A stretch of DNA of 12,434 nt, from the NCBI GenBank assembly GCA_030039865.1, contig JASHUS010000045.1:1-12434 (forward strand), given 5' to 3'. The stretch comes from Thermoplasmata archaeon (GTDB taxonomy: Archaea > Thermoplasmatota > Thermoplasmata > Lutacidiplasmatales > UBA184). Of this stretch, positions 10,785-12,434 are shown in pieces; position 1 is the stretch's first letter, and each line of letters begins with the position of its first letter. The translations under genes were made by a program, and so were the position numbers. The notes under the pieces were generated by a model. That model did not search any database and was not told where the DNA came from. It worked only from the letters and a program-made list of their open reading frames with translations.

Positions 10785-12434
10785 ATGGCGAAGAACAGCT
10801 TGACATGGATAGCCGTTGTGATCGCGTTGACCACTTTTGCGGTGGTCGGGATGATCCCGACCGTGGGAGCGGCCTTTACGGGCGCCTCCGCTTCGAGCGG
10901 GCCAGCGCTGTCGGCGGACGTCACGCCGACGACGCTGACGGACTGCACGGCGGCGAGCCTCTTCTCGAACATCTCGGTGAGCGGCACGTACGTCTACGGG
11001 GAGAACTGCACCGTCGACTTCACCACGTACGCCACGATCCCGGCCGGCCTATCGGTCGTGATCGACTCCGGCGGTTTCTACGTGAACTTCGGCGGGGGCG
11101 GGGCCACCCAGCTGTTCCAAGTCACGGGCGGCCATCTCACCATCAATGGGATCAACCTGTACGACGGGGCCGTATCCTCCGCCACCGCGGGCGCCGGATC
11201 CCCCGGCCGCAACGGGGCCAACGGCGCGGGCGGAACTGACGGGGCGAACGGCGGTACGGGCGCCGCAGGCAAGGCGGGCACGGCCGGCAAGAACGGCGGT
11301 AAGCCCGTCGCCGCGGGCGCGGGGCTGGCCGCCGAGCCGGCGGAAGGCGGGGCGATCTGGATTTCCAGCGGGATTGTCACTCTCGCGAACGACACTTTCG
11401 AAAACAACGAAGCGACCGGCGGGGACGGCGGCACCGGGGGCGCCGGCGGCATCGGCGGATGGGGTGGCACCGGGGGCTCCGGAGGCAACGGAGGGGCCGG
11501 TGCGGCCGGCAAGGACGGCGGCGCCGGGGGCGCAGGCGGTTCCGGCGCAAACTCGAGCTCGGGTGGGGCCGGTGGCGCAGGCGGGACCGGCGGCGCGGCC
11601 CTGGGCGGGGCGATCTACAACGGCGGCACCCTCACGTTGATTGACGATTCCTTCACAGGCGACTCGGCCTTCGGCGGCAACGGCGGGACCGGCGGCAGCG
11701 GTGGGCTTGGCGGGGACGCCGGCAACGTTGGCCAGTCCGGCGCGGGTGGCAACGGCGGAGCAGGGACCACGACCGCGGGCGGCGCCGGGGGCGCCGACAA
11801 TAAGACCTTGGGCCGGGCCGGTACCGCGGGCGCCGGCGGGGCCGGTGGGGCCGGTGGAGCCGGCGGGGCGGCCGAGGGAGCCACGGTCTACAACGCGGGC
11901 ACGCTCGTCGTGAACGGCTGCTCGTTCGAGGACGAGAATGCATACGGGGGCTATGGAGGCAACGGCGGCTCCGGGGGCAACGGCCAGTTCGGCGGGCAGG
12001 GCGGCCAGGCGTGGCCGGGCGGTGCCGGAGGCGCCGGCGGAACCCACTCCTCCGGGACGAGCCACTACGGCCTCAGCGGAGGCGCGGGGGGCAAGGGAAC
12101 CGCTGGTACCGTCGGTTCGGCCGGCGGCGCCGGCGGGGCCGGGGGACCCGGTGGCCCGGGCGGTGCGGCCCTGGGCGGCTCGATTTACTCTACCGGCGAG
12201 GCCACGATCAACGGATCGGCGTTCGACGACACGTTCGCCAACGGCGGCGGCGGGGGTAACGCCGACGAGGGTGGTAACGGCGGAACGGGCGGCGCGGGCG
12301 GATGGGGGGCGACCGGAGGAGCCGGCGGACCCGGGGGCGATGCCACGAACACGTCGGCCTCGACGTCGGGTGGTGCCGGCGGCAACGGCGGGGCCGGCGC
12401 TAACGGCGCCAACGCCGCCACGGGCGGCGCGGGC
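10785..12434 (+). CDS. Large exported glycine-rich protein with Pmp-like GGAI/FxxN cassettes (3' end outside window)
   Basis: Exactly 550 codons stay open from the ATG to the window edge. Residues 1-30 are a Sec-type signal peptide: MAKNS, a hydrophobic core (LTWIAVVIALTTFAVVGMI), then a possible cleavage at VGA-A. Residues about 31-134 are an ordinary-composition N-terminal domain with Cys54 and Cys75 (TDCTAAS, GENCTVDF) and beta-strand-like segments such as HLTINGINLYDG. From about 135 the chain is dominated by GGxGG/GGAGG tracts like mycobacterial PGRS. Beta-helix-like cassettes interrupt these, beginning at about residues 188, 274, 365 and 464. N-x-S/T sequons recur (NIS, NCT, NDT, NSS, NKT, NGS, NTS), so glycosylation is possible. 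A cell-surface or secreted adhesin or matrix role is inferred. No anchor is visible because the C-terminus lies outside the window. All four Gly codons are used, which argues for protein-level selection rather than simple DNA repeat expansion. Confidence 0.85.
   Translation, partial: MAKNSLTWIAVVIALTTFAVVGMIPTVGAAFTGASASSGPALSADVTPTTLTDCTAASLFSNISVSGTYVYGENCTVDFTTYATIPAGLSVVIDSGGFYVNFGGGGATQLFQVTGGHLTINGINLYDGAVSSATAGAGSPGRNGANGAGGTDGANGGTGAAGKAGTAGKNGGKPVAAGAGLAAEPAEGGAIWISSGIVTLANDTFENNEATGGDGGTGGAGGIGGWGGTGGSGGNGGAGAAGKDGGAGGAGGSGANSSSGGAGGAGGTGGAALGGAIYNGGTLTLIDDSFTGDSAFGGNGGTGGSGGLGGDAGNVGQSGAGGNGGAGTTTAGGAGGADNKTLGRAGTAGAGGAGGAGGAGGAAEGATVYNAGTLVVNGCSFEDENAYGGYGGNGGSGGNGQFGGQGGQAWPGGAGGAGGTHSSGTSHYGLSGGAGGKGTAGTVGSAGGAGGAGGPGGPGGAALGGSIYSTGEATINGSAFDDTFANGGGGGNADEGGNGGTGGAGGWGATGGAGGPGGDATNTSASTSGGAGGNGGAGANGANAATGGAG
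11187..12434 (+). repeat. PGRS-like glycine-rich tracts with four intercalated beta-helix cassettes
   Basis: Conserved cassettes align as GGAIWISSGIVTLANDTF-ENN, GGAIYNGGTLTLIDDSF-TGD, GATVYNAGTLVVNGCSF-EDE and GGSIYSTGEATINGSAF-DDT. Each is followed by A-x-GG-x-GG. They begin at 11346, 11604, 11877 and 12174, and the spacing between aligned aromatic residues is 86, 91 and 99 residues. Between them lie 50-70 residue Gly/Ala/Asn/Thr tracts of varying length. The cassette core (GGAI plus F-x-x-N) is like the repeat unit of chlamydial-type polymorphic membrane proteins, which fold as a right-handed beta-helix. Repeats are degenerate at DNA level. Confidence 0.75.

Noticed and set aside
11049..12065. 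338-codon Pro/Ala-rich frame on the minus strand, and similar Pro-rich antisense frames to 12421
   Set aside because: Antisense of Gly codons GGN reads as NCC (Pro/Ala/Thr/Ser), and the sense frame carries a signal peptide and conserved cassettes, so these are mirror artefacts.
11187..12434. CRISPR array or DNA tandem-repeat array
   Set aside because: The repetition is at protein level (Gly-rich codons with varied third bases). There are no identical repeats with regular unique spacers.

Overview
The window reads as a stretch of high-GC archaeal chromosome. The archaeal evidence is a prefoldin beta gene next to a Pcc1-type KEOPS subunit, an archaeal-style prenyl diphosphate synthase, short A/T-rich TATA-like boxes about 25-30 nt before GTG/ATG starts (the leaderless arrangement), and a tRNA-Gln with no encoded CCA. 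A GC-rich member of Thermoplasmatota or a related euryarchaeal lineage is my best guess, but the sequence alone does not fix the lineage.

Layout. 1-254 (-): the start of a GmhB/HisB-type HAD phosphatase that runs off the left edge. 330-1097 (+): a short stand-alone asparagine-synthetase C-terminal (PP-loop ATPase) protein, divergent from the HAD gene. 1180-3261 (+): purB, pcc1 and the prefoldin beta gene. 3269-4330 (-): an isoprenyl diphosphate synthase for membrane lipids. It is convergent with the prefoldin gene and divergent from a TPR protein (4386-5495) across one small A/T-rich box that probably serves both. 5534-9351 (+): a tight four-gene unit of a signal-less BtuF-like protein, a site-2-type membrane protease, an MBL-fold hydrolase and an MFS transporter, joined by 4-nt overlaps or a 13-nt gap. 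9426-9498: tRNA-Gln(TTG).

After the tRNA the window becomes accessory in character. There is an intact vapBC toxin-antitoxin pair on the minus strand with a three-half-site palindromic operator covering the vapB start codon. Next to it lie a tRNA-3'-end-like fragment and the truncated C-terminus of a second VapC-like PIN protein.

From 10785 to the right edge one uninterrupted 550-codon reading frame encodes an exported protein. It has a Sec-type signal peptide and an approximately 105-residue N-terminal domain, followed by glycine-rich PGRS-like tracts. Four cassettes of the form GG-A-I-Y...F-x-x-N/D...A-x-GG interrupt these tracts at 86-99 residue intervals. They resemble the GGAI/FxxN repeats of polymorphic outer-membrane (Pmp) beta-helix proteins. 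The frame has no stop inside the window, so the true protein is larger. I consider this the most unusual object here.
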